Below, in pieces: positions 1 to 11,202 of a stretch of DNA of 64,000 nt; position 1 is the first letter of the stretch, and each line of letters begins with the position of its first letter. The position numbers and the translations under genes were made by a program. A model generated the notes under the pieces. It did not search any database and was not told where the DNA came from. It saw nothing but the letters and a program-made list of their open reading frames with translations. Origin of the DNA: Skeletonema tropicum (taxonomy: Eukaryota; Bacillariophyta; Thalassiosirophyceae; Thalassiosirales; Thalassiosiraceae); contig CM074131.1 in the NCBI GenBank assembly GCA_037178625.1, positions 1,364,001 to 1,428,000 on the forward strand, read 5' to 3'.

Positions 1-1707
1 TATAATCTCGCGACTTGTGCTTCCCACAATCTACAACATATTTGATTCCATCAAGTGTAACTGACGTCTCTGCGATGTTTGTACTGATAATTATCTTCCG
101 AGTACAGCCTTCCGGCTTTGGCCGAAACGCCAGCATTTGCTGTTCCGGTGGTAACGCAGCATAAAGCACGCATATCAATACACCGTTGACCATTACTGTG
201 CTCCCAGAATCGATTGAGGTTCCGATACCCTTGATATTTTGTACTATGTTGCTTGCACCATTTTCAGTAGGAGAATCATCCGGCTCCAGGTCTTCAAATT
301 GTCTCTTTAAAAGTGTTGCAAGATCCTCAATTTCATCTAATCACGATGTACAGATGTGAGATTTATTTGACGAGCTATGATGCAAAATGGTTCATTGCTT
401 CTCTCAAACCCAAACTTACCTTGTCCCGGCAAAAATATGAGGACATCTCCCTCTTCTCCATATTTCTGAATCTGAATCGCAGTTTTCAAAGCTGAATCCA
501 GATAATCTTCCTGCGGAACGTCCGTATACGCAAGCTGTACGGGGAACTGCCTTCCGGGGATTTTGATCATTGCTGACCCAGGAAAGAAGTTTTGAAACGT
601 TTCAATGTCCAAAGTAGCACTCATGACACAAACCTTCAACGGGGGAAGTCCGAGCGATGTTGCCATTTCTGTCATCTTGCGAAGTGTCTCACTATCCTTA
701 TCAGAATGGGATTCGTCACCATTACTGCAATCAAGTTCAATATTACTTCTTGAACTTGATGCCTGCCTAGCCGCCATGGCTCTCTTCACCACACCAAACA
801 GCACATCCGTTTGCAAGGAACGCTCATGAGCTTCATCTAAAACAACCATACCATATCTCTGCAACAACGGGTCCGAAATAGCTTCCCTTAACAACATACC
901 ATCCGTAGCATAAATGATTTTTGTCGTATCGTGCCCTCGATTGTCAGTTGTATCATCGAAACGGACACGATGTCCAACAATCTCTCCCGGATTACACCCC
1001 AATTCGTCGCAGACACGTTTGGCAAGAGTGATTGCGGCAACTCGACGAGGTTGCGTGACACAGATTGTACGTCCGTACTTGCGTTTGGGGCGTGACTTCT
1101 TCAATGAGGCAATGGCCTGCTTTGCGATTTGTGTGAGCATACCACTTTGGTAAATGTAGGCAGGAATTTGGGTGCTCTTGCCGGAACCTGTTTCAGCTAC
1201 CACAAGAATTACATCATTTTCGGCAGCTAATTTGCATATCTCCTCTCTATGTTGAAACACTGGCAAATTGGTTCGTTCTTTAATGAGCATCCCTTGTAAT
1301 GGGCCCTGAGTCGGTACGATGATGCTTTTAGATGTTAGCTCTGATGGCTGTGATGATTTTGCATCCTCATCTGATTCTGCCCCATTGTCAATAACTGACT
1401 CCTTCTGTTTCTTCTTTTTCTTCTTCTTTTTACTCTTCTTCTTTCCAGCAGCACCATCCAAACCAGCGCCACTCGCTCCAGATGCTGTTGTAGAAGCAGT
1501 TATCTCTGTCGGAGGATGTTGTTTTGCTGATGGTGTAGTTTCGTGATGGCTGCTTATTGTGGCGCTTGTCTCACTTGCATAGCTGCCTTGGCTTAGAGAG
1601 CGCTTCCTTCTACGCCTCTTTTTCGGTTGGTGCTTATTACTACTGGCTTGCGGTTCTTCGACCACCGTGCCAATGTCGAATGTGGCATAATCATCGATGT
1701 CCATCAT
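1..1707 (-). CDS. DEAH-box RNA helicase, DHX33/Dhr2-like (partial)
   Basis: Superfamily 2 DEAH RNA helicase, of the branch that in animals and yeast (DHX33, Dhr2) acts in ribosome biogenesis. Two exons are visible on the minus strand: 1707-420 and 336 to beyond position 1. The 83-bp intron 337-419 has donor GTAAGT after a Pro-Gly-Gln codon run and acceptor TTAG; removing it restores the motif LPGQDEIE. Also visible are [13 protein letters not shown] motif I (as AETGSGKS), TQPRRVAA, the DEAH box ([10 protein letters not shown]), motif III SAT, and after the intron [10 protein letters not shown] and STNIAETSV. The N-terminus is low complexity with a long Lys tract that looks like a nuclear/nucleolar signal. 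The start is the ATG-ATG at 1707; the frame stays open upstream but has no ATG. The C-terminal half (ratchet/OB domains) lies outside the window. The family is certain; the DHX33 orthology is likely. Confidence 0.92.
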
Positions 1708-2300
1708 GGTGAAATGATTGTCGAAAATAAGCCATTTAGATGATTTTTTCCTGGTATAATTCCTACGTAGGCCCCCAAGTAGAAGTTTTGGTGTTTCACT
1801 CACAAAACCAAAAACCAACCACCATGATGAAAGCGGCTTCTACGCTACTACGGAGGCCAAAATCACAAACAGCGATATTCGTACCAAACCAATGGCACAG
1901 CCTTTTTGGTGATGATCATACGAGTGAGACCTATGAAGGAACCACATAAATATTTACTTTTCTCGCAGAGATATGCCCATTTAGATTTTGCTCGTAAATC
2001 TCTCTAACAAATTTGTCCAGTAGTTAGACGATTTTACTAGCAAATGTAGATGACAATTTTGTCGAGTATATCTGAGGTATGGAACCCAAACGTGCATTGT
2101 CCATCTCCTGAGATATAGAATAATACGACTCTATCACTTGTTTTACCATAAAAGAACTTGTGGCAGATTTGAGATTTTGGCCAAAGCTAGTAGGCTCTGA
2201 GGCGGCCATGCTAAAAAAATGTGCTTGAAAAACCAAATTTCACGTCTGTCCGGATCTAACTCCTGAGGTGGAGTGTGGAGTGTGAAAGATAGATATGTAG

Positions 2301-2458
2301 CAGGGTTGTGTACCCGAGGGAAAATCCGTCGGGTATGGGTGTCGGGTATGGGTATCCCCGGAAAAGGGGCCTCGGGTATGGGTATCGGATATCCGATACC
2401 CGAGCCAAAATCCTCGGGTATCGGGTATGGGTGCGAACTCGGAACGATAACAACCCTG
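2301..2458. mobile_element. hAT-like miniature inverted-repeat element candidate
   Basis: A 158-bp block is bounded by the 9-bp inverted ends CAGGGTTGT and ACAACCCTG, a start typical of hAT transposons. The interior is made of GGGTATGGGT / CGGGTATCGG motifs and contains the palindrome TCGGATATCCGA. No matching 8-bp target duplication is seen (flanks ATATGTAG and CGCACCAC), so it is either old or not a transposon. Confidence 0.4.
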
Positions 2459-3379
2459 CGCACCACCCTGGTCCAAAATCGAGATTTTGCTTCATAATAT
2501 CTTTTTTCTGTTTTACCTTTTTGTCTCCATTTTAGAGTACCATTCGGGCATGCCCCCGAGGGCAGACTACATAATGATCGAACATACGTAAGTTTTTATA
2601 CTTATTACTTATTACCCGTAGATAAGCTACCATGAAGTACTTTTTAACCATGGCTTCTGTCAGCTTCCGTCACTTGACGCCTACGCAGCATGATAAAATG
2701 TACGAGAGTGCAAAACAGTACCATCAACAGCCATAACCTCCCATGAATAATAGAGTGTAAGATTTCAGGGTCTAACTCAGTGTAACCGTGACCAACCTGT
2801 TGGGTACAAACTTCAATTCCAATCAAATCAAATACATATGTAGTGTTGATATCAATGAATATTATTTTGTAACCATGTGTAATGAATTATCTTTTCAATA
2901 ACATGAAGCCGCGATGATGACTCAACACTCTACTGATCTCTTCCCTCTTCTGAGACATATGCCTCTCTGGCTTGTCGCTGGAGTTAGATTCTCTTGACGT
3001 CACAACTTTTAACGGATGCACTATACAATCACACCCACGTCTCTCATAAGATTAATTGTCTTTCTGGGGGTCTTTCCCTGTAATAACAACAGATGCTACC
3101 ATAAGCACATAAAGTGATGAATTCATCAAGGATGCCTGTTGTTGATTGTTGAGTAAACCTCCCTCCCTCTCTGCAGCATCTTAATTCTAATTTCTGATAT
3201 GCATCAAGTAGATAACTACGATTGACTCTGTCGAAGATATGATTGCACTGTCTCGTTTCGGTGATGATAGTGCTACATGATTGATGCGCTCGCGGCACTC
3301 CTATTGACGGCGTTGGCCTTGAGAGTGACAATACACAGTGAGATCTTTTTATCATTCATAGATTCATTTATGCAAGCGC

Positions 3380-3525
3380 AAATACTCCCTAGCTCGCACA
3401 ATATTGACTGGCAACCCGGATCGACTGGCCTTAATCGATTCTTAAGAAATATTCGAGACGATTTAGTGTGATCGATCCGGGAAGCCGACCACTCCCCAAG
3501 GTACTAGCGCATGTTGAAGTGGCGT
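3380..3525. repeat. Dispersed direct repeat, copy 1
   Basis: This ~145-bp segment is repeated 366 bp downstream (3746-3895) at about three-quarters identity by eye. Shared anchors include CAATATTGACTG, AATCGATTCT, GAGACGATTTA and CCGACCACTCCC. There is no coding frame. It is probably a decayed transposon fragment or an old local duplication. Confidence 0.65.
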
Positions 3526-3745
3526 TAATATTTTATTTCAGACTTCAGACATGACACATCTCGTGTCGAAGGAGTTCTCTAACGGATCAGGGTCTTGGTA
3601 CGTCTCTTTGGCCGCGGAGGTCCCATGTTACTAATCATTCACCGGTAGGATGTGCTCTCAACACCGTCGATGAAGAAAGTCACCTACAAAGAGCGTCGGT
3701 ACTGTTGACCCCATTGCATTCCACAACACACGACACTACTGCTGA

Positions 3746-3895
3746 AAATACTCTCTAGCTCTCTCAATATTGACTGTGTACCCGGAACTAACAGACTAAA
3801 TCGATTCTAAAGACGTATTTGAGACGATTTAATGTGTTTGTTCCGGGTATCCGACCACTCCCTGAGGTACTAGCGTGCGGCGAAGTATCGCCATG
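3746..3895. repeat. Dispersed direct repeat, copy 2
   Basis: Second copy of the repeat at 3380-3525, in the same orientation. It ends about 350 bp before the eIF4A start codon, so it may lie in or next to that promoter. The rest of 1708-4249 shows no convincing gene; short open frames there look random. Confidence 0.65.
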
Positions 3896-4249
3896 GTGGC
3901 GATGTATTTTGTGGATTTTGTGTGTTGAGTGGCTAACAAAAATGGTTTCTCGAAGTGTTGAGGTAGGTAGTACTTGTAGGTAATAAATAATCACATATAA
4001 TTATGTGGGGAAATGGTAAAAGGCGAAGAGACCCTAAGAAGCCTCTGGACCAGGGTGGCACGACTGCGCTCCGATCCAGCCAGCTCAAGCTGAGCTGTTG
4101 ATTTGAGACGTGCACTTCTATTCAATGGTAAATAAACCTTCTATTGGCTCCATACTTGCCATTCTCGCCCTCATAATATCAAAACACAAATCAAACAAAC
4201 TATAACCTGCGACAACAATAAAAAACAATCTATTTCTCTTCGACATTCA

Positions 4250-5590
4250 ATGAGCGCCGAAGAAAAACAACAACTCATCAGGTATGCAGGAGTGTTTTGG
4301 TATGTGTATATCTATCTAAGTGTCGATTTCTAAAGCTTATTGATGTGATGCTGCTCCTTTTTTCACGACCACAGTGAACAACCACAGCTTAACTGCGGCG
4401 GCAACGCCACCAACCCCAACGGTATCGAAGATGCCGCGATTGACTCAAACTGGGATGAATCCATCGACTCATTCGATGATATGGACCTTCCTGATGGGCT
4501 ATTGCGAGGAGTGTATTCATATGGCTTTGAGAAGCCAAGTGCTATTCAGCAAAGAGGTATCAAGCCTATCATGCTTGGACGTGATTTGATTGCTCAGGCG
4601 CAAAGTGGGACGGGAAAGACTGGTACCTTCGCTATTGGTGCCCTGGCAAGCTTGGACCCCAATCTGCGCCAGTGTCAGACCCTCATTCTTGCCCCGAACA
4701 GAGAATTGGCCAAGCAGAACAGGGACGTAGTTGCAGCGCTCTGTGAGTACATGGATATCAAAGTTCATGCATGTATCGGAGGCACTGCCGTTCGAGAAGA
4801 CATTCGTGCTCTCCAGTCAGGAGTGCAAGTCGTCATTGGCACCCCTGGTCGAGTAAACCAGATGATTGAGCGGCATGTATTAAAGTTGGCAAATCTTCGC
4901 CACTTCATCCTGGATGAATCCGATGAGATGCTATCATTTGGCTTCAAGGACCAAATTTATGACATTTTCAAGTTCCTTCCTGAATCAGTCCAAGTGTGCC
5001 TCTTCTCGGCTACCATGCCACTCGAAGTCTTGGACTTGACCAAGCATTTCATGCGTGATCCGATTCGTATCCTTGTGAAGAAAGATGAGTTGACACTCGA
5101 GGGTATCAAGCAATTCTACATTGCTATTGACAGGGAGGAATGGAAGCTTGACACTTTGTGTGATCTGTACGGCACATTGACCATTGCAAAGGCTGTCATC
5201 TTCTGCAATACTCGTGGCAAGGTTGAGTGGCTTCAGAAGCAGATGGAAGCTCGTGATTTCACCGTGTCCTGCCTACATGGAGATATGGACCAAGAGGAAC
5301 GCAACCAGACGTTCAAGGCCTTCCGCTCTGGCACTTCTCGTGTTCTAATCACGACCGATTTACTTGCACGTGGCATTGACGTCCAGCAGGTGTCCCTCGT
5401 GATGAACTTTGATCTTCCCATGAACCGCGAGAACTACATCCATCGTATTGGCCGTTCTGGTCGTTTCGGACGCAAGGGTGTGGCTATCAACTTTGTGACG
5501 GATCGAGATGTGAGGTACTTGCGTGATATTGAAGCGTTTTACCAAACTGAGATCCCCGAAATGCCCATGAATGTTGCTGATCTCATCTAA
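4250..5590 (+). CDS. ATP-dependent RNA helicase eIF4A
   Basis: DEAD-box helicase eIF4A, which unwinds mRNA 5' leaders as part of the eIF4F cap complex. Two exons: 4250-4281 and 4375-5590, with a 93-bp intron (GTATGC...ACAG). The product is 415 aa, close to the family length. Visible are motif I AQSGTGKT (~84-91), GTPGR, motif III SAT (~222-224), [23 protein letters not shown] (~367) and the diagnostic C-terminus [15 protein letters not shown] and [11 protein letters not shown] fit eIF4A better than eIF4A-III, although SGR rather than GGR is eIF4A-III-like. Two core motifs deviate: motif Ia reads PNREL instead of PTREL (~118-122), and motif II reads DESD instead of DEAD (~191-194). Each is one base from the consensus codon. 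The short first exon was missed by simple reading-frame calls. Confidence 0.95.
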
Positions 5591-6600
5591 TACCAAAATA
5601 AGAGCAGCGACTACCTGCTGATTAATCTCTCTGAAGTAAATAAATATAAATGAATTGTTTGACCTCATTCTGCTTGTTGTTTTGCTAATATAATTGGGAG
5701 AAGTTGTTTCCTTTTCTGCCTGAATATAAATACCTCGCTCTAGTTTACACATGCTCGAGACGTTTTTGAAGTAAATATGTTTGATGTGTTGTCTATCTAG
5801 TGTAGTGATTGTGTACCTCCATCCTGCTTGAATAGCCAACCTCACATACAGCACACGTGAAGAACTCGTGCCGTGACTCTTGACATCCTCCTGCCTGAAA
5901 TTTGCCCGCTGTTTTTTTTTCACCCGCTAGAGAGAGGCATGATTTTGGCGGTCAATACTGAGAAAAGATACAGACAAGAGAGGGATCCTGAAAGCATCTT
6001 TGCTTTCTGATGAAATAAGTGCACTGGTAGTTCAGATGAAAATGGTGGTATGGTACATTATGGAACTGGATACTACACGCAAATAGTGAATCCCTTGAAA
6101 AGTATGACTATGCTTGGTTCATTGATGGAGATATTCCGCTCACTTCACTAAATTATTGGCATGCATTCTTCATGCAAGTAAGACTCATGCTCATGAGACC
6201 AAAGATTTCGCAACCTGCATCCATCAATGATAGGGGTCCTGGCTCGGTGTTCAAAAAATTGCAGCTAAAGTGCCAATCATTGAAGAACAGGCACCTGCCA
6301 TTGAAGTACAGACATGGCTGAAATACAGTCAGTTTATCCAGGAACTACCAGAGCTCATCAAGAGTATTTCTTTTGGCGGTGAGAATTGCTTTGACATGGG
6401 TGGTGCCTCACACAATGGCACTGCGGGTTTTCCGTGTGAGTGTGAACAATAGACATTCTCTCTCTAGCTCTAGAATAAACATTAACCAATCGTACAATAT
6501 TCTTTACACGTAGACGACGACGAGATACTAATGTTAACCCTGACCTCCCATCTCCCATTGCATGATCTGCACTACTTATTTTCTCATAGAAGCAAAAAAA
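5591..6600. other. Spacer between the 3' ends of eIF4A and FIG4
   Basis: About 1 kb between two convergent genes. Beyond the expected 3' untranslated regions there is no recognisable gene or RNA. A 60-codon plus frame at 6270-6452 has no recognised motif and no upstream exon that I could join to it. Confidence 0.5.
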
Positions 6601-9600
6601 TTAGAAAAAGTTGGGTACCTGCGTTTTTGTCACTGCATTCGTCGAAAAGGATTCTACACCAGAGCCATTGAACACCATAAACTTATTGTCTTTCCTAGCG
6701 AACAAGTCTTCGTTGATCTGCTCAAAGCCCGCTGGGGTAGGACGAGTGTTAAACTTGAGTAAGTCTACATCTGTTTTCCCATTATTGCTGGCGGTGCTCT
6801 TTCGAATGTTGATGCCTCTGGCGGCAGCCTTCATGATAAAATCTGCTTCGTCAAAAGTTTTAAGATCACTACTAGGGCCTGATACCTTTCCACAGGGTCG
6901 TGTGCTTCTTCGTAAGGGTTTGGTAGGGTCATTTGGAAGACGCTGCCCTAGTGTGTACGCTTGCTCAAGCGGTCTTATTTCACTAGATGAGTCAAAGAAA
7001 GAAGAGTACAGCTTCATAGAATACTCGGTTGTAATGTCGCTCCTCTTGTAACCTACAGCAGACATATCCGTGATCTCAGTGAATGTCTTCTCTGCTTTAC
7101 CCAAGTGGTTCCAACCCGCCCTGAAAGACTCTTTCACCCCCGTAGCGTCCAAGCCTGATTGCTGAAGTCTATGTAGTACATCTGGAGGGTTGGAATCACT
7201 GTAGCTCAAATCACCCTCTTCTACTTTTTCCTCAAGATTGTTGTAGATTCCATAAATTTCAGATGTGACCTTCACGGCGCTTTCGTCCTGGTGCAAGCCC
7301 CGATAAGGTCCCGATTTAATCTCTTGCCCAATGTGCGCCGATTCTGCCAGCTTTCGGATACCTTGTACATCATTTGAATCCAGATTTGTATCCCTTAAGC
7401 ATAAGGAAAACTCTTCCCGAGCACCCGGTCGGAATCCTCTTCTCGGCATTCTGCCGGGGCTTGCATAGTCAAGATACTTGGCACAAGGCTCTTTTTTCTC
7501 CTTCAAGCTTCCTAAGTAAGACATCGTAGCATCGCCGTATGAATGCTGAGATTGAGGGTGTGATTCGATCAGCTGACTTAGAGAGGTTTTGCTCCTAGAA
7601 CTAAAACCGTTGATGTTGACAAATTCCTGAAGTGACATGAATGCATCCTCTCCCTTCTCATTTTTCATACTGCCCTCGTTTCCCTTCGATGATTGCACAC
7701 GTTCGTCAAATAACGTAAGCTTATTTGCCTCTTTTGTTGATGCTTTTCGAGGCGAACTTAGATTGCCCATTTCTCCGTCAAGTGATGTTTTATGTTGGTC
7801 TTCGTGTGAAAGCCTTGATGGCAGCGCCCACGGCCGAGCAAAGAATTTGTCGAAATGAGTAAGCTCCTGAGAGTGATTAAATCGGTCGAATCGGCTCTGG
7901 CGTCTACCACTGTTTCTTCTGGGGTTTTCTCTCAACTGCATCCACATCCGCTGTTGTATGTAGGCTTGAATGGCTACTTTCCACCACTGAGAAAGTGCTT
8001 TATTTTGAGCTTCACAACGTTGTTTCACCAGTTCAATTCTACCTTTTTCATCTGCTATCTTCTCTTGGTCCGCTGTATTTTCTCCTTCGTTATCATTCCA
8101 ATCAACACCAAATATGCTTTCGTAGGATTTCATAGATTGAAGTGCACTTCGTCCAGCATTAACATGAAAGTTGTGAAGATAGTAGTCATTATCTAACTCC
8201 CACAGAGGTAAATTACTTTGGCTTGGAACGTAATAACCTAGAAAGAGATTCATGGCATCTTGCTTCAGTCGATCAGTGAAGGCATTACTGTAGTATCGTC
8301 GGATGGAAGTAAGTAGCTCTTTGTGCTTTCCCAGTTGACCAGGCACATTAGTTTTCTCACCAGCTGACGCAACTTTTTTATGTGCCTCAGAGCCTCCATA
8401 TTGCAGGGCGATTTGATCGCCAATCTCCACGTACATATCTATGAGCATGCGAACAATAATCGAAGAAGGATCCAGCTTCGGCGAACTCCTAATGCCCATC
8501 ACTACCAGCTGTTGGCCCAGTGCCTCAACCCCACTACTGAATTGGGCGACATTCGTTCTGTCAAGGCAATCTATGCAGTTCGTCCGAAGTATACCTATTT
8601 GCTCCATTGGAAAGAACGGTACACCAAAGCGCGTGGAAAGATGCTGATGTAAGTCAGTTTCAAACGGCTCGATATTTCCACCCTCAACGATCTTCCACTG
8701 AGGGTAGCTACAAAAGAACCCAGTTTGATTCACCGACCAAGTCGCCACGTCATTAAGAGAGCTGCTGACGTTAAGATTTCTGTGCTTGGAAATATGAGAG
8801 TAATCAAGGGCACAGTATAGAATCTTGTGTTCATCATCAATGTGGCCATTGATGTAATCAATCGCATTGCGAAATTCATTTCCAACAATTACCTCCCTCT
8901 CCCGTTTCTCACTTTGTTTCACCAAATCAACTACAATTATGGGACTGCCGTAACGTCTCATCAAGTCATCAAAATGAGCTTGTGTTGCTTGGTACGTGGG
9001 ATCTACCCTGTTCAAAACGATCGGCGGCTTCGGCATTGTGACAGAGCTTTCTTGGGTCCAAAAGGTTGGGATAGAACCGCGAATTTGAAGATACGACGAG
9101 AAGACACCCTCCGATGTGGTTTCATCATGGATAATTTGCTCGTGCTCCACATCATTGGCTACTTTCCCTCTATCAGAGACACCGCGCTTGAGGTATCTGG
9201 TTCCAGCGAAATGTCTAGAACGCCTGGCTAGCAACATCAAGTTAAGTGAGCGACCATAATCGTGCAGCTTGCGTTGGATAAAAGCGCCATGAACAACAGG
9301 GAGGATCCATCCAAAATTCGTTAGTGAATTAGTACATTCCTCCAATTCACGCGTGAGAAAAAAGTTCCAGGCGTACATATCCTTGAATGGCGGAGGAGGA
9401 AAAGGTTGTGATGTCATTGATAGGAAGTTATCTTGTAGACTCCGAGTGAGATCGTAGGTGTAAGAAAAGAAAAAGTTTTTTGTCAAATCAACCACCTGAT
9501 ACAAACCTAGAGAGATTAAAAGTGAGAAGAACATCAATCACATGACAAGGTCAGATACAAGACATTGTGGAACAACTTTGTCAAATAGAGATTGTATCAT

Positions 9601-11202
9601 TGACCGCAAGTCCTCTACAGTCCAACCTCACTCACCCTGATACCTAAGCTCTGCAATCTCCCTATTCGTCAAACCAAGTCCAACACTCCGTTTCCCACGT
9701 TGCCACATGCTAAGTAACCCCAAGGGATCATGCCCCAATCCCTTTTCCGATGCAGCAGACGATGAATCCGTCCGCTCTGCTGGCTTTAACGGAAACGTTT
9801 CTGTACTCTTGATAGTATAGATACTATTCCCCCCAATGGAACCCACCTTGGCTCGTTTGGTAATGAGTGTGAGGTAATAACAGTCCAAGAAATGGATGAA
9901 TCCCAAAACACCGTAGGCTTTACAAATTGGTTTCAATCCTCCTCTATTGCTGTTGTTACCTCCTCCACCTCCTACACCACCATGTCTTGACGTACTTCCA
10001 ACACTTCCCGTACGATGAATCGAATGATCACTCTGACCACCAAAACCACCCTGTGAATAATGAGAAGAAGAAGTATCATAATCTCGACTACTACTTCCGC
10101 TCCCTCCATACAAATGATGATGTGAATAGTCTCCCTCACCACTACCTACTCCTGTTGTTGTATGAGAGGAGGATGCAGTAGTTCCTCCCGTACCATTGCG
10201 GTTACCATCATTAATCATGTCTAATATTTCCTTGATTTCAGATTGTGTGTATACTGCTGGATCTTCGAATACAAATTCAGATAGACGACGATAGGTTTGA
10301 TGGTTTTGACTTTGTTGTAGTGGAGGCTGCTGCTGCTGCTGCTGCTGTTGTTGCGACATGGAAGGAGAGGATACAGGATTGTGTTTTGTATCACCATTCT
10401 TTTCCTCTCCTGCAGTGATGGAGGCATCATTATGATTCTTGACATTGGGTGAAGAAGAAGACGACGAAGAAGAAGTTGCTGTCGACGGAGGAGTCATACC
10501 ACTGTTGTTATTCCCGCTCCCTTCTTGGTGGTGTTCATTATTAAAGCTGATGTTTTGATTGTTGGTAGTCACAGCTGATGTACCTCCAGTACTATTGCCA
10601 AACCCACCAGAACCAGCAGAAAAAGTTGTTGTTGTTGTTCCCTTGGGCCGTTCAATAAGTGTTCGATCCATCTTCATAATTCGATACCCAGTGGAATGTT
10701 TGTCACATGCCACGAGATAATAGCATTGATTTGTTGAAAATAATTCAAACTTTTCGAGTCGAGTGAGGTAGGGTTCTAACGATGGCCGACGCCGTTTGTT
10801 GGTATCATTATCATCATCATCATCATTGTAGTTTCTGCTGTTGCGATTGCTGTTGCGATTGTTTGGTCGACCTGGAGGAGGAGGAGGCGGTGGAGGATTC
10901 ACTTCGTTTGTTGCCGGCAACACTTCCTCTGAGTTGATAGTGGTATTTCCAACATTGTCAGTTTCTGCTGCTCGTCGAAAGTAATAATCATCATCCTCAT
11001 CATTGCTTCCATCACTATCATCGTTATTGAGTTTTTGTTCATCGCCGGTTTTAGGCAACACGTTCTCCTCGTCTGCAGTGTTTTTAGTATCATCATTGTT
11101 AGATGTTAAGTTACGATTTTCATAATGAGCTTCATCAAATCGAAATGCCGATGGCTCGTTTCGCCGTTTCATGTGCCTTGCTGGTCGATGTGAGCTGCTC
11201 AT
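6601..11202 (-). CDS. FIG4: FIG4/Sac3-type phosphoinositide 5-phosphatase
   Basis: SAC-domain lipid phosphatase that removes the 5-phosphate of PI(3,5)P2 and works with PIKfyve/Fab1 and Vac14 on endolysosomal membranes. Two exons: 11202-9636 and 9506-6601, split by a 129-bp intron (GTGAGT...CTCTAG). The junction recreates the FIG4-type stretch ELRYQGLYQVVDL. The product is 1490 aa, against about 900 in animals. Exon 1 holds the SAC N-domain in pieces (YYLVACDKHSTGYRIMKMDRT, YTQSEIKEIL, YGVLGFIHFLDCYYL). Low-complexity inserts rich in Ser, Gly, Asn and Gln (including a CAG/CTG-coded Gln run) interrupt it. Exon 2 has the catalytic CX5R(T) motif NCIDCLDRTN (Cys ~833, Arg ~839), YYSNAF and a FIG4-like C-terminal tail. 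Both catalytic residues are intact. It shares a ~1-kb divergent spacer, invaded by a MITE, with the 12.2-kb gene. Confidence 0.95.

Noticed and set aside
2140..2500. Pro/Tyr-rich peptides from the GGGTAT repeat (several frames on both strands)
   Set aside because: All frames of a short tandem motif stay open by composition alone; there is no gene evidence.
5360..5923. 187-codon minus frame over the eIF4A 3' end
   Set aside because: Most of it is antisense to conserved eIF4A codons and the rest is low-information, so it is a shadow frame.
6270..6452. Short plus frame between eIF4A and FIG4
   Set aside because: Only 60 codons, no motif, no identifiable partner exon and no visible transposon context.
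9628..11202. Separate Ser/Gln-rich gene upstream of FIG4
   Set aside because: Its frame contains the SAC N-domain and ends in a GTGAGT donor that joins in phase to the FIG4 catalytic exon, so it is exon 1 of the same gene.
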